From positions 20,198,107-20,262,106 of the forward strand of contig NC_135564.1 of the NCBI RefSeq assembly GCF_964340395.1: DNA of 64,000 nucleotides. The letters are read 5' to 3'. Position 1 is the stretch's first letter; the number at the start of each line of letters is the position of its first letter. Under the pieces are notes generated by a model. That model saw only the letters and a program-made list of their open reading frames with translations, had not been told where the DNA came from and made no database searches. Of the stretch, positions 12,588 to 24,245 are shown in pieces. Source of the DNA: Glandiceps talaboti. Lineage: Eukaryota > Hemichordata > Enteropneusta > Spengelidae. Made by a program: the position numbers and the translations under genes.

Positions 12588-12758
12588 ACCATCAATGGAA
12601 ATAACCAGGATGAAGATGACTTCACGGTTTTGTTTAATAAACTGTCCAAGTCCAAACGGAAGTCACTGAAGAAAGAAAGGAAACGGCCATTATCTGTGTA
12701 TCATGATTGCCATCAACGTTCATTTCAGCGCAATGTGAGCAAAACAAAGCATAAATGA
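10944..12758 (+). CDS. TRIM45-like RING/B-box/coiled-coil/filamin protein with poly-Asp tail (right paralogue)
   Basis: Intronless, 604 residues from the ATG at 10944. An in-frame ATG at 10914 would add ten residues but has C at -3, whereas 10944 has A at -3 and G at +4 and matches the left paralogue. The order is RING (8 zinc ligands, all conserved), B-box 1, B-box 2, coiled coil and filamin repeat at the same residue numbers as the left copy. A unique C-terminal tail from about residue 465 follows: Ser/Gly/Asn-rich, then an acidic stretch with about 16 consecutive Asp encoded by a pure GAT repeat (12538-12588), then a basic cluster (SKRKSLKKERKR) that could act as a nuclear localisation signal. 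Predicted role is an E3 ubiquitin ligase; innate-immune function is only inferred from TRIM expansions in invertebrate deuterostomes. Residues 1-350 differ from the left copy at about 10 positions, with much higher divergence locally after that. Confidence 0.92.
12538..12588 (+). repeat. coding GAT microsatellite (poly-Asp)
   Basis: About 16 uninterrupted GAT codons lie in frame in the right TRIM gene. The purity of the repeat suggests a length-variable acidic tract. Confidence 0.95.
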
Positions 12759-13374
12759 TGTGATAACATACAAGCCAAGTTATTGGCTTTGAACAAATAA
12801 TAGGGATTACATACTCTGGTCGATCTACATCACGACAACCCATGTTTATGTTACTGATTCTGCGCAGCAGTGCTTGAAATATGACTTAAAACATTCAAAA
12901 GTACATTGTTTTCCTCAAGTTGTCATAAAAGATGCTTACAGAGGTACCGGTACAGAAAATACTCTTGATCTAAGGCATTGTCACTATGAGTCATTAGACT
13001 CATATTGACAATACCCCTTAGGTCACTCGTATTTTCCTTGGCTGAATGAAGAAAAATATTGTGGAACAATATTTAAATACATGTATGTTAACTTTTAAAA
13101 CCTTGACATAATATGATTCATTCTGAAGAGCAATTATCAACTACCTGTTAGGGATGGACTGTTGTCAATTTGATTAAAATCCGATGTAGTGTACGTGGCA
13201 TAATTTCTTTTGGGCTGTTACATTTACTGTCGTTTGTTCGTTTGTGAGTGCTCATTACATACATCTGACACAATACCTTAGGATTTTCCAAACCCAATCT
13301 CATACTTACGAGTCAATTAGTCAATCTTACAATACAACTCTCAACATTCAAAATTGAAAGAAAGAGAACCACCG

Positions 13375-13407
<33 letters not shown>

Positions 13408-14270
13408 AATATTGCTGTCTGCACTCTGTGCTCATGCTCTTTTTGAACAGAGCACTCTATAGTACTGTACTATGTTTTGGCATATTACGCCTGCTCATTC
13501 ATTGAGTAAATTCACTCGGCGCTCTTGTGTGGCTCGGGAAAAACCTATGATATTGTGTCAGATGTATGTAACAAGCACTCACAAAAGAACAAATGACAGT
13601 AAAAGTAACAGCCAAATAGAAATTGCACTGTGTACATTACATCAGATTTTAATCAGATTGAGACAGTTGTATGCTCCTTATTTAAACACCAGAAATATAA
13701 ATCTTAAAAAATTTGTTGTTACTGTACTTTGCTCAAGAAATCTGGAATCTAATCTCAAAAAAAATTTAAAATCAAGAAAAAAAATGTGTAAAAAAGTAAG
13801 TAGGGGGTCAAAATTAAGCCAAGAATTGTATATGGCCACTGTGCTACACTACCTAAACTGGAATGTTTCAAAACAACCAGTTGTTAGATAATGATTTATT
13901 CAAAATGTTGTAGTTTTGTAAACCCTTCAGACAATATTACATCACCTAGATATAGTAAACATATTTGCATAGAAGTACACAGAGTATCAATCAACTAGTC
14001 AATCAATCAATCAAAAGAATTTGTATAGAGTCAAAATTCAATTGATTTGTATACTAGTATCTCTCCGCTTCCATGCTACAGCAATGTCACATACTTGTAG
14101 ACATACCAGTGGAAAATGATGTTCAGCAGTAGACCATATTATAGGAAAAGTCCAGACAGGCTTACATGTACTTTCTGCCTTTAGTACACATGTAGTGATG
14201 ACTTCTATCAACTTCCCCCTTTTTTTAGCACAACTGAACTGAGGTTCAGTAGTGCTATAGGGATCGCCCG

Positions 14271-14276
<6 letters not shown>
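12759..14276. other. non-coding stretch downstream of the right TRIM gene
   Basis: Contains an AAC repeat at 13375-13405. A 139-codon frame at 13472-13891 has no recognisable domain and Lys/Asn-rich, AT-driven composition, so I do not call it a gene. Confidence 0.5.

Positions 14277-14330
<54 letters not shown>
14277..14330. repeat. GT dinucleotide repeat
   Basis: About 26 uninterrupted TG units. Confidence 0.95.
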
Positions 14331-14331
<1 letters not shown>

Positions 14332-15084
14332 GTGCAAACACAATGAGGTGACAAGGCTGTGCTAAATGTATAACTTTGGGTGACAAAAATAAGGTGACAA
14401 AAAACGTGTCACCTTAATATTTGTGCAAGTTTACCTCCATTTAAAACAATCTCCTGGCTTATATATTAAAATAGATATACACAACATGGTATATTCATTA
14501 ACTAGATCAAGTGAAATTAAGTGACTTCTACAACACAGTTTGTTATACATACGATAATTTAGAGGGTATGTCAAACATCGTGTGTTTGCTCATCCTCCAT
14601 TGTTTGTATAATCTGCTTGATTACGGTGACACTGCAGTTTGTCCATTTTTCTTGCCAAGAGGTAGTGTGTTATCAAATAAAATTAATATGCAATCATTTA
14701 ATTTTCTATGTCTGATTATCATGGAGAGTGAAAATGGTACTTCATTGCATAATTTACCAAAACACAGATTTATGACAGCTATATTGGTCGAAGCACCCTC
14801 TGACATACATTAGGCTCCAAACACAGAATGTTTTACCCATGACGCATTCCCAATTCCCAAATATAGCAATGACACTTTGCCCATAAATGTTTCCCACAAA
14901 ATCATCAACCATCAAAATGATATTGACACAAAATCAACATGTACAATAACAGAAATGCTATGCCCATATAAAATAATTAATGAAGGCAGCATGTATATAA
15001 ATGAATGAAAAATCGAAAGATAAGCTTAAAGATGCACTTGTTACACATGCAACAAATTCGATCCGACGATGAAACGCAACACTG

Positions 15085-15350
15085 AGATTCAAGTCTTGGG
15101 TTCAAATCCTACTGGGAACAGGAGATATTTCTCTGACCCACTCAAACCCAGGTTGGGTGTCAATGGGTAGGCTGTATCACTCAGCCGTGTGTCACTCACA
15201 AGACCTAGAGTGGGAATTTTGGGGGACTCGGCCTGGAGTAATACCTTGAACAGTAGGAGACATTTACTCACACGGAGCCTGTAGGTGATATGTATGACGG
15301 GCTAGGGTGACTCCGGGATAGCCTGTGGACTGACTTGGAGAGCCATGACA
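15085..15350. mobile_element. possible tRNA-derived SINE
   Basis: GGGTTCAAATCCTAC at 15110-15124 resembles an RNA polymerase III B box. It is followed by about 200 bp of moderately GC-rich sequence unlike the AT-rich surroundings. The A box is not clear and no target duplication is seen. Confidence 0.35.
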
Positions 15351-15384
15351 GTTCCACAGTGACATATAGGAAAAGTGCAATATA

Positions 15385-15437
15385 GCCCCCCCCCCCGCGC
15401 ACGCACACGCACACGCACACACACACACACACACACC
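15385..15437. repeat. C-run plus CGCA/CA repeat
   Basis: C9, then alternating GCGCAC/ACGCAC and a CA run. Alternating purine-pyrimidine of this type can adopt Z-DNA. Confidence 0.85.
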
Positions 15438-15439
15438 GA

Positions 15440-17816
15440 TATCCGTCAAATTAGTCGACATCACGTCTCTAGCCGGAAGGGAGCAAAAAGTTATAGAGGT
15501 TTTTTACGTCAATCTTTAGGTTCATAGTTCCAGTTTCGGCCAGTTAAATTTCAGCATTACGTGAGTTTATAAGTGTTTTGACCTAATATTTGCACAGGAT
15601 ACCCAAGCGATCATGTTGATATGTTGTTTCTCCTCCAAACCAAGATTAAAGGGGAAACTCTGCTGACAAAGTATCTCCCCAAATATACGTCACAGTCTAA
15701 TATGAGACCTCGCCTACAAAGCCCACATCTATTTGTAAAGAAATCTTTCCACTGTAGTATTTTAATATAGTGTACAAAACAATTGTGCAGCTCCAGAATG
15801 GGGGAGGGGAGGGGATACTGTTTACTTTCACATAGAAAAATCTCTGTATATCATTGGGAGTAAGGGCTATAAAAATTCTTGGGTTCACTTCTATTGTGGG
15901 CATGCAATTTTTTGAGAGCACGGGGGGGGGGGGGTTTAGAATACCTAATTTTACATTTTATGTAAGTATTTTCACTTGCCATTTTAATGTAAGGTCTAAC
16001 AGTATTTGCCTGAAAACTAGCCGAAGATTTAAATTGATTTTGTATTCATTTACTCTTGAACAGTTAATAAGTGTGAAATGTAGCCAGTGATTATAGTATG
16101 GTCGTTCATATATTTATGTCTGAATATACATTAACTGGGACCCCACTAGATAAGAGAGTTGATTTGTTGTTGGTAACTATAATGATAATACTGTCTTGTA
16201 AAACTATTGCATATGTCAATGAGAGTCAAACAGTCTATTCTAGCGTGTGAAAGATTAGTAGAAGGCATTGTGATCGAAAAATCAACGATGGGGGTCATCC
16301 TGTTTTGGGTTTTACAGGTACGATACGAGGTCAGAAATCTCTCGGTTAAAGATCATTTTGTTTGTCCCTAAGGAAAAATTAACAGATTTTCCCTCCGCCG
16401 GAGAAGATAACCCAAGCCTAACTTCGACCATTATATTTTGACACGGGCAGAACAAGAAAAATAGCAGATTGAATGAGGACGCATACGTTCACTGCAGTAT
16501 TGAATTTTACGGTTAGAAAATGAGCAGTTAGAATAAAAGAAATACTTAAGGTGTGTGTTATCTGTCGGTGCGAATGCCACATCCTATGTATTCAAATAAA
16601 AAGTGCACGTGAGCAAGTAGAGTTTATTTTCGACAATTTTAATTTCTTGAAACATTTACTTTCCTCGAAAAAAAATTGGAAGAAAAATGTCGTAAATCAC
16701 CACAGGGTAAATATATTGAAAAAGGACTTCAATAGCATCTTGACTGCAAAGTAGTCTAACATCTAAAAATACAAAAGAAATACCAAAAGAAACAAGAGTA
16801 ATACTTCTGGCCTGTACGGCTTATCATACAATTTAAAAATTTGTGTTGCCATACATTGGAAAAAGATGCAAAATTTCTCAAGTCCTAGTTATTTCTTTCG
16901 TCCTAAAAAATCTTTTGAATAGCACCCTCTACGGCCGGATCAGGAAAATCATGACTTCACTAAGATAGTAAAAATAGCGACACCACTATTTGTATCAAGT
17001 TCGTATATGAGAGGAAATTGTAATTTATCAGTTGTTGCTGAATTCCAGGACTCAAATCTACACCATAAGAAACGGTTCAATCATCTTTGATTGTGTACAT
17101 TGGCTTGATGTCTGTAAAAAAGTCGTGACCATGACAGCTAGATACTGTCACAACTTTGTAGGATGTTGTTGATAGAGGTTGGCCAGAGTATTGATAGAGG
17201 TTGGCCATGGTACGATATTGATCTTGCATTCGTTTAGTATTAGCTGTTCTGTGATCATCAGATACAAACTTAGTTTTTCATATCCTTGAGAGCCTTGTTT
17301 GACAATTTTGGGAATGACTACAATTTGTGACAAAGTGTTTACATTAAAATTACAATTTCTATTGACAACGTACACAATATTGTTATTATTTAATGAAAAG
17401 AACTTCTAGAGTTTGCAATTAATCACTGAAAGCAGTGGCCGTTCTATTAAATCGAATTGTAATCGTCGTGTGGGTAAAGTTTGTAAATCTGAAAGAGTCA
17501 GCCCGTGCTTTCCCTCTCCTAAAAGTGTCGTGGAGGGCTCACTACTGTCGGCGTGATGGACGTACACGTGGACCAATCGACCACATGGACGTCATGCATG
17601 GACGTACAACCCAGTGACAACGGCGCCCTCTGGAGAGGCAAAGCCTGTGCTGCAGCGGAGATGTGTTCGAATAGAAACTCACGTGAACTGGCGATATTCT
17701 TCGAGACTTTCAGAAGTCGAACATAGTTACTATGCACAACGACAGTTGTCAATGTAAATAGAACGTGGAAATATTGGACTGTTTTTGCAGTGATAGCAAA
17801 CTTGTGTGGTGTATTT
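15440..17816. other. non-coding stretch
   Basis: AT-rich with a G11 run near 15922 and a short 24-bp tandem pair at 17160-17206 (TTGATAGAGGTTGGCCA). No supported gene. The frames at 16551 and 17148 have no recognisable domain. Confidence 0.5.
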
Positions 17817-17824
17817 ATCCACTT

Positions 17825-18154
17825 CACAGGCATTTGTTTCCCCGAGTTATGTCTCAGAATATTTATATCAGAATACAATGAAATGTCGATAATATCGTTA
17901 ATATTGACGTAGTCAGCCAACAATATATGAAAGGGGTAAAATTACACTTGTTCCTGTGATCGCGCAGGTTCACTCACTGCGAAAGTAGTGTCTTCTTTAG
18001 CGGTGAGTGAACCTGCGCAATCACAGAAACAAGTGTAATTTTACCCCTTTCGTATATAGTTGGTTATGTACGTCAATATTAATGATATTATCGACATTTT
18101 ATTGTATTCTGATAGAAATATTCTGAGACATAACTCGGGAAACAAATGCCTGTG
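17825..18154. mobile_element. palindromic hAT-like MITE, 330 bp
   Basis: Two arms of about 150 bp are nearly perfect inverses. The outer ends are CACAGGCATTTGTTTCC and GGAAACAAATGCCTGTG. The central part carries GGTTCACTCACTGCGAAAG and its near-inverse AGCGGTGAGTGAACC. An exact 8-bp direct repeat ATCCACTT flanks it (17817-17824 and 18155-18162), the length typical of hAT insertions. It encodes nothing. A half copy lies at 56508-56673. Confidence 0.9.
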
Positions 18155-18162
18155 ATCCACTT

Positions 18163-19300
18163 ATACTACCTTGAAAATGGTTTTCTCCAGACGAGCTTCT
18201 TTGGCCATAGTAACAACATGTACTCAAGGTAAGATAGAACGTCTTTTCTTGTCAAATAAGATATCCAAATCTATATCTTTTTCAAGACTGAAATCACTCA
18301 TGTTATTCTCCAAAGTTGAGGTGCGTTGTTTGTGCTATGCATTCCTTCGATACAGGTGATTAGTAATACCATTTTTAAAAAACACCTTAGATATTGACGA
18401 CAAAGAGAAGTAGACTAAAGATTCACACACTCGTCATTCTTAGTCGAAACTAAATATACGAATTTTCAATGGCATTGACTAACTCCTCATTACGAAAATA
18501 CATATTACTAAAGTGATCTCCGGTCTGTATTTTTCATATGTATTTTATATTTGTACACGTATTTCTCTTAATTATGTTTAAGCTATTGGTATAGAACAAT
18601 AAAACAATTACACTTCTTACATCGAGAAGCGAAATTAAACATATTCCTTAGTCGCCTGCGTTTCTGTGTGTCACTGCCACGGCCTCTGTCTGTCATTCCT
18701 TTGTGAAATTCTTCTTCATACTCTGTAAAAGAGATAGCATAGAAATATAGAACTAATTGAGGAGCTGAGAATGTTGAAATCGTGATGGTTTTTTTTATAT
18801 ACTGATTCTAGATAGTTACTCAGTAGTGAGTGTTGACGGAATTAAAACTTAGCAGAAAAACTACCGAGGCAACTTCGATTTCCCTTTTCTAATACTTACC
18901 TGTGAAACTGTCCAACGAAAATAATAACATTTTTGATATTAGTTTCCCCTTCCTTGATACTTTTACTGCATAAAAATAAATCTTCACAAGATAAATTAAC
19001 TGTAAATAAGTGTATCTAATATACTAGTATTACTGGCATTATGAGTATCAGACAGTTGTATGTACACGTATGACTCTGAACAAAGCCATGAGTCAATATC
19101 TTGAATTATTAAATACTAAATATCTAATAACAACACACAGAGAAATACATACAGTAATAACTCGATCGAATCGCTCTTGAATATAAATATTTTTGCAAGT
19201 TCAACATGTATATGAATGAAAACTAAAATACGTGAACTTGAGATTATTAGGGAATTACAATAATGGCAGATAAAGCCCAGATATAAGGTCAAGATAGTAT
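18163..19300. other. AT-rich stretch before the retroelement
   Basis: No gene is supported. The part from about 18600 to 19330 might include the 5' LTR of the adjoining retroelement. A TGGCGACGAGGAT motif at 19337-19349, in the primer-binding-site position of many Ty3/gypsy elements, sits shortly before gag. I could not define LTR ends, and no second LTR copy is recognisable downstream. Confidence 0.3.
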
Positions 19301-19336
19301 TTCTCGGTGAATGTTGTCATGGGTGTAGTATCCAAC

Positions 19337-19349
19337 TGGCGACGAGGAT
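19337..19349 (+). promoter_or_regulatory. candidate retroelement primer-binding site
   Basis: TGGCGACGAGGAT lies about 77 bases ahead of the gag start. It resembles the post-LTR sequence of Ty3/gypsy-type elements. The matching tRNA is not identified. Confidence 0.35.
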
Positions 19350-19425
19350 AGAGGGGAACCAAACGAACAAGGAAAGGAGCTCATCGATATAGATGCCTAA
19401 AAAGTCAGGATAACAGAAATCTACG

Positions 19426-20065
19426 ATGGCTGCACAATCTACTTCGTTCTCACCATTCGAAGCATTTCAAGTGAGAGGCGCTGATGTTGGTTCAATCGGA
19501 ACGCGTTGGCTAGAATGGGTTGAAGAATTCGAAAACCTAATTGTGGCGATGGCGATTACCAATGCTGAAAGGAAACGTGCATTGCTACAATACTATGCTG
19601 GTAAAGACGTACGAAGAATACTACGTAGACTAACAGATACAGGTGACAAAAAGGACTATGACAAGGCACTTAATGCGCTCAACAAACATTTTTCGCCGAA
19701 GAAAAGTTTGGAATACAACATTGCGCCTTGCATTTATACCAGTTCCGACAAGCATCGCAACTGCCTGGTGAGTCAATCGCTACATTCTATACTCGACTAA
19801 AGGAGTTAGCGTCTACATGTGAATTCAAAGATGAAGACATGGGAATCAAAATGCAGATAATTCAAGCAACTTCATCAAAACGTGTAAGACGACGAGCTCT
19901 TAGAGAGGAAATGACACTGGACGATTTACTGAAATACGCTCAGTCACTCGACATTTCCGAAGATCAAGCTGACAGTATAGAAAGCAAAACAAGTGCCGAA
20001 TCTATCAATGCTATACGATCAAATTCATCTCGTATATCTCGCCGACCAGCTCGACATCACAGTCA
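19426..20065 (+). pseudogene. Ty3/gypsy-type gag, 5' part (frameshifted)
   Basis: The first frame (19426 to about 19735) has a retrotransposon Gag core (RWLEWVEEFENL ... ALLQYYAGKDVRRIL). A single frameshift at about 19728-19735 moves coding to the frame that continues from 19728 (LPGESIATFYTRLKELA). The second frame is interrupted at 20066 by a DNA transposon and resumes after it. It is a dead genomic copy of an LTR retrotransposon; capsid function is known for the family and not claimed for this copy. Confidence 0.8.
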
Positions 20066-21355
20066 CAGGGTTCGTACACTTAAAGCAAAACAAAATTCCA
20101 GGACTTTCCAGGGGTTTTTCGTCAGTTTTCCAGGGGTATTCATATTGATTCTGGCCATTTTCCAGGGGTGTTGACACTAAAGTATATTTTTTGAATGACA
20201 TCTAATTGTCTGATGTGGACGAGAAAAATCAACAACAGTTCCCATATGTCACAAAACATTCTAAAGACAATCCACACTATGCAAGATATTGGTTTCAAAA
20301 CCACATTTACATGCTAAGATTAACGGAGAAACCTCTGTCGTACCCCCAAAGTAGCCGTTTCGTCAAGCTGGTGCATTGATCGTGTAAGATTGAGTCGCAG
20401 CATTCGTCAGTCTAATTCAGACATATCCAGAAAAATAAATCAAAAACTAAAGTTTGTCCTCGTTATTGTATGGTTTGATGTTACTAGATTTACAAGTCAC
20501 CTAAAATAATTTTTTTCTTCAAAATTTTGAATAAAAACGTCATTTACGTAACGAAATTTCGAGCTATGAATAACTGAATACATTCATCGCTTGCGTCTCG
20601 ATGTTTATGTACGGATGCCACGAGTTGCGGAACATCGCGATTTCTCAACTCAACTTGACCATTGACGAATGTTACTGTACCGACAACATAAAACAGTAGT
20701 TTATTCTTTTAGAACATGTAACACAAATACCCATTTATCGATGACATAAAAGTCACAACCCGGAAATTCAACTGCACTTCCCTAGGCCCTAGTATTGCCA
20801 TGCCCAGTGCCTGAGCTTGTAGTATGTCGACTCGTGCGCCGAACTTGTAACAATTTCTAATCGAGGTTGATGATGCTTTGATACTCGCTATAGTGTTACG
20901 ATAATCTTGTTAACAGACCTACTGTACATGTTACCCCGGCGCGGCCGGGACTGTTACAATATCATGTCCCTGAAAGGACGACTGGGAGATGAACGGAGTA
21001 GCAATATACGCAAGATCGAAAGAAACACTGCGGCACCCATTCAACTAATCATAGGAACGGTCTGTGGGGCAAAGTGTCTCGTGGAACGATCGCTTGACTG
21101 TCTGGGTTCAATCGGCGTGAATTTTGAGTCATCACTGTGGCGAAAGACTTTGAAAATATTTTTTGCGATTTCACATTTACAAGATTCAGAATCATATGAA
21201 TGGGTGGCTCGAGCACAGACATGACGATCGTCAATATTAATCGATCGATTGAACATGATCATTTTCCAGGGTTTTCCAGGGGTAGGGCGCATTTTTCCAG
21301 GGTTTTCCAGGGAGGGTTTGAAATTCCAGGGTTTTCCAGGACCGTGCGAACCCTG
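20066..21355. mobile_element. hAT-like non-autonomous transposon with 6-bp target duplication, inside gag
   Basis: Starts CAGGGTTCGTAC and ends GTGCGAACCCTG. An exact CAGTCA lies on each side (20060-20065 and 21356-21361). Both subterminal regions repeat TTCCAGGGGT/TTTTCCAGGG (20097-20170; 21262-21340). It is 1290 bp long with no transposase; its frames are short and unrecognised. CAG-ended TIRs with 5-8 bp duplications fit hAT. Removing it rejoins the gag frame across the target site. Confidence 0.9.
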
Positions 21356-22206
21356 CAGTCAACCATCCATGAAGAAATCGGATGATACGAAAAGGTGTTA
21401 TTTCTGTGATGGTCATTATCCCCATGATGGTAAATGTCCGGCGAGGGGCCGGAAAGGAATGCAATTCGTGTGGAAAGTTAAATCACTTCGCTAAGGTCTG
21501 TCGTTCCAAGACAAAACAACGACCTAAAGAACTGACAATTACACAGAAACAACGACCTGTAAGATGTGTTGACGTTTGCACTGACGAATCCAGCTCAGGC
21601 AGCGAAACCGAAGAGAAATAATCAATTTCTGTTTAGTATCAACACTCAGCAAGTTTACGTGACCACACCCCAACATCCGACAGCGGATATCACTGTCAAT
21701 GGTAAAACTTTTAACTTTATCATCGACACTGGCACATCAGTCAACGTTCTCGAAGAACACGACTTCATGAAACTGAAAGATGAAGTAAATATTCGACGCT
21801 CTAATACGTTAATCCACCCATACAAGAGTGCAAAACCGCTCAACACAATCGGAAAATTCAAAGCCGATGTCCAAGCGAAAACTCGGAGGACAAACGCTGA
21901 ACTACATCGAGTCGAATTCCAAGTCGTCAAACACAATGGCGAAATTGGTGGATCTTTGCTAAGCTATCAAACAGCAGAAGATCAAAATGGTAAAACATGT
22001 GAAAGAAGAGACACAGACTGATAAACCTATACGTGAGTATACTGACTTATTCGAAGGACTGGGAAAAATGAAAAAGTACCAAGTCAAACTACATATCGAC
22101 AAAACGGCGAGACCAGTGGCTCAACCGCATAGGCATATACCATTTCACATTCGCAAACGGGTGGAACGGAAACTGGGCGAAATACAGATATTTTACGTGT
22201 TTAAAA
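21356..22206 (+). pseudogene. Ty3/gypsy-type gag zinc knuckles, protease and start of RT (truncated)
   Basis: A first cysteine/histidine cluster (CYFCDGHYPHDGKC, about 21399-21440) is followed, one frame away, by a canonical CX2CX4HX4C knuckle (CNSCGKLNHFAKVC, 21460-21501). Another frame (21566-22021) holds a retropepsin-type motif, FIIDTGTSVNVL, with IDTG at about 21719-21730. A further frame (21987-22206) has the pre-RT linker HIDKTARPVAQPHRHIP. The catalytic RT core, RNase H and integrase are absent: homology ends near 22206. At least three frame changes make it non-functional. Confidence 0.8.
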
Positions 22207-23135
22207 TCGACTGTTTTTGACACTAGATATGTACAACATGGGCTTGGCAACAATTTATAACAGTTCCTTCTCTGAATGCAACTTTTCAAAAATCGTTTCT
22301 TTTCTGTACCTTTTGCTCATATTAATTGTACTTTTTCTTCGTTTTTTCCTTGTAGGGGTTTGTTTAGGAGAGTTGTCAAAAGAGCCAGGAGTGCAGTTAA
22401 CTCTGTCAAGGCTCACTTCAAACATTAGTTAGTAACTGTTCCATTTCACTTTTAAGAACATTCTTTATTGTGTTTTGTATTTTTGATAAAAAGATATTAT
22501 TTGTAAGAAAGACAATATATAACATATTTTCTAAAATGACTTGTCTTGTCTGATTAATTTAGATGATATATTTACTCTCCTTCATGTCCAACTTTGTCTC
22601 TTACATTTGCTACAACAGCACTGAGACTTTGTTTAGAGATAATATCATAACTAAACACCAGGGTGCACACACTTGCTAGTTGCTTTGTCTGGAAATACTA
22701 GTCCCATCTATCTTTTGATGATATGGCTGCTACAATCCTGGGGCTACGATGATAGCAATTCTACTTTGAACATGTGCATTCTTTCAGTTAAAGTTTGCAG
22801 GTATTTACTCGGACTCACTCAAACAAAAAACTGATGAGAATATATCACTGAAAAGAAAACAAGACTTAGTGAAGGAAAAGCAGACAACTCCTTGTATAAA
22901 GTTGTCTTCTCATTCAGGCAAACCCGTTGACTACTTATCAGTATCCAACTGAGGTTGGGCATAAAATCTTCGTCATTTACTGTACATTTCCACAAATGAA
23001 GTAAACTTAGAGACTAACTTTGAAACCAACACTAGTAATCTATCAACATCTATGTAAACATTTTTGTTCATTATTTTGTCAAATCAGCTGTAAAAAATAC
23101 AAAAGACATCGGTATGGGTTCATTCTGGAGTAGTT
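22207..23135. other. non-coding stretch
   Basis: AT-rich, with no recognisable exon, RNA gene or long repeat. Confidence 0.4.
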
Positions 23136-23330
23136 TTATTGTAAGTTCAAGTTTACATCAAATGACATAGGCCACTGGCCTTACATTGTAAGTTCAAGTT
23201 TACACGACAAATGACAGGCCACTGGCCTTACATTGTAAGTTCAAGTTTACATGACAAATGACAGGCCTCTGGCCTTACATTGTAAGTTCAAGTTTACATC
23301 AAATGACATAGGTCACTGGCCTTACATTCC
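23136..23330. repeat. 47-bp minisatellite, about 4 copies
   Basis: The unit contains TTACATTGTAAGTTCAAGTT followed by TACATGACAAATGACAGGCC and ACTGGCC. One unit type has CATCAAATGACATAGG instead. Confidence 0.92.
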
Positions 23331-23804
23331 ATTTATTTGTTTTGGAGATGTCCAAAATGCACACATTACATAACCAGCAAAGGTACAGGACAATATTTGA
23401 AAACATTCAAACTAAGACCTCTACAAAACATCAGTATGAGAAATTAATTAAGTTGAAATATTGTAGTCTAATTTTAGTTCAGTCAATGTCACAGTGTGTA
23501 CATTGCGAATCAATAAAGATGGTGAAAATTCTGTTTCCGATAAAACTAGGTCTTTAGAGCATATGTTCACTTGCATCAGTGAGACAGTGAGAGTGCATAA
23601 ATGCCTTGAGGTATACAGATTTAGGGAGAGAAATTGTATGCCATCACATTATTTGTAAATAAAATACCTATAGTGTCTAGTCCATAGCAAAGAAAAAACA
23701 CTTATGGTTGATTACTTGCACTATTACTATATGGTCTGACAAGATCAGCGTACCTGTACCATTTACACAATACATTAAATGTATTATATGTAAAGTCTCA
23801 CTGA

Positions 23805-23960
23805 CAATTCAGATTAGGAATAAAATCTTGGTGTCAAATTTGGTTGTTTGACAGAGTTACAGAAAAAGTTAGTCCGGAACAAAAGAGTGATCCTATGTAA
23901 TCCTTATTGAGATAACAATAATGCGGTGACATGGGATTGAAATATAGTCCTTTAACAAAA
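23805..23960 (+). repeat. dispersed repeat family R, copy 1
   Basis: Shares ATTAGGAATAAAATCT, TTGGTTGTTTG, a GATCCTATGTAATCCTTATT block and GGGATTGAAATATAGTCCTT with copies at 26430-26610, 27170-27350 (inverted), 43735-43885 (inverted) and 45595-45765. Probably a SINE or MITE family; its ends are not defined. Confidence 0.55.
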
Positions 23961-24099
23961 CTAGTTCAACAGTATAAATCACACTTTCATTCAACACACA
24001 ACACATGTTTCATCTTACTGTAAATTGATATTAAATTTTAATATACACAGCAATGCAGTAAATTCTTTTCCAATTATGTTGATTTCTTTCAGTGAATGA

Positions 24100-24178
24100 T
24101 CAACACTTGTACAAGGCAATGTCTTCATTCTGTAAATCTTGGAGTAGCCAGTCAACGATGTCAACAAATTTTGGAGAT
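24100..24178 (-). CDS. possible terminal coding exon, unidentified
   Basis: On the minus strand a good acceptor (TTTTCTTCCAG) precedes 25 open codons ending in TGA at 24100-24102. The peptide PKFVDIVDWLLQDLQNEDI reads like an amphipathic helix. It would be the last exon of the minus-strand transcript described at 26162-39330. No family is recognised. An alternative is a chance open frame next to a chance acceptor. Confidence 0.3.
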
Positions 24179-24245
24179 CTGGAAGAAAATTAAAATTGTA
24201 TCTGATGATTAATATATCACCAAACCCTATAACGAGTGTCAGTGT

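Noticed and set aside
13472-13891. 139-codon frame downstream of the right TRIM gene
   Set aside because: Lys/Asn-rich, with no domain and no splice or promoter context.
17825-18154. CACAGG ends resembling a RAG recombination signal or ProtoRAG terminus
   Set aside because: No nonamer is visible, the ends read CACAGGC rather than CACAGTG or CACTATG, and the duplication is 8 bp, not 5.
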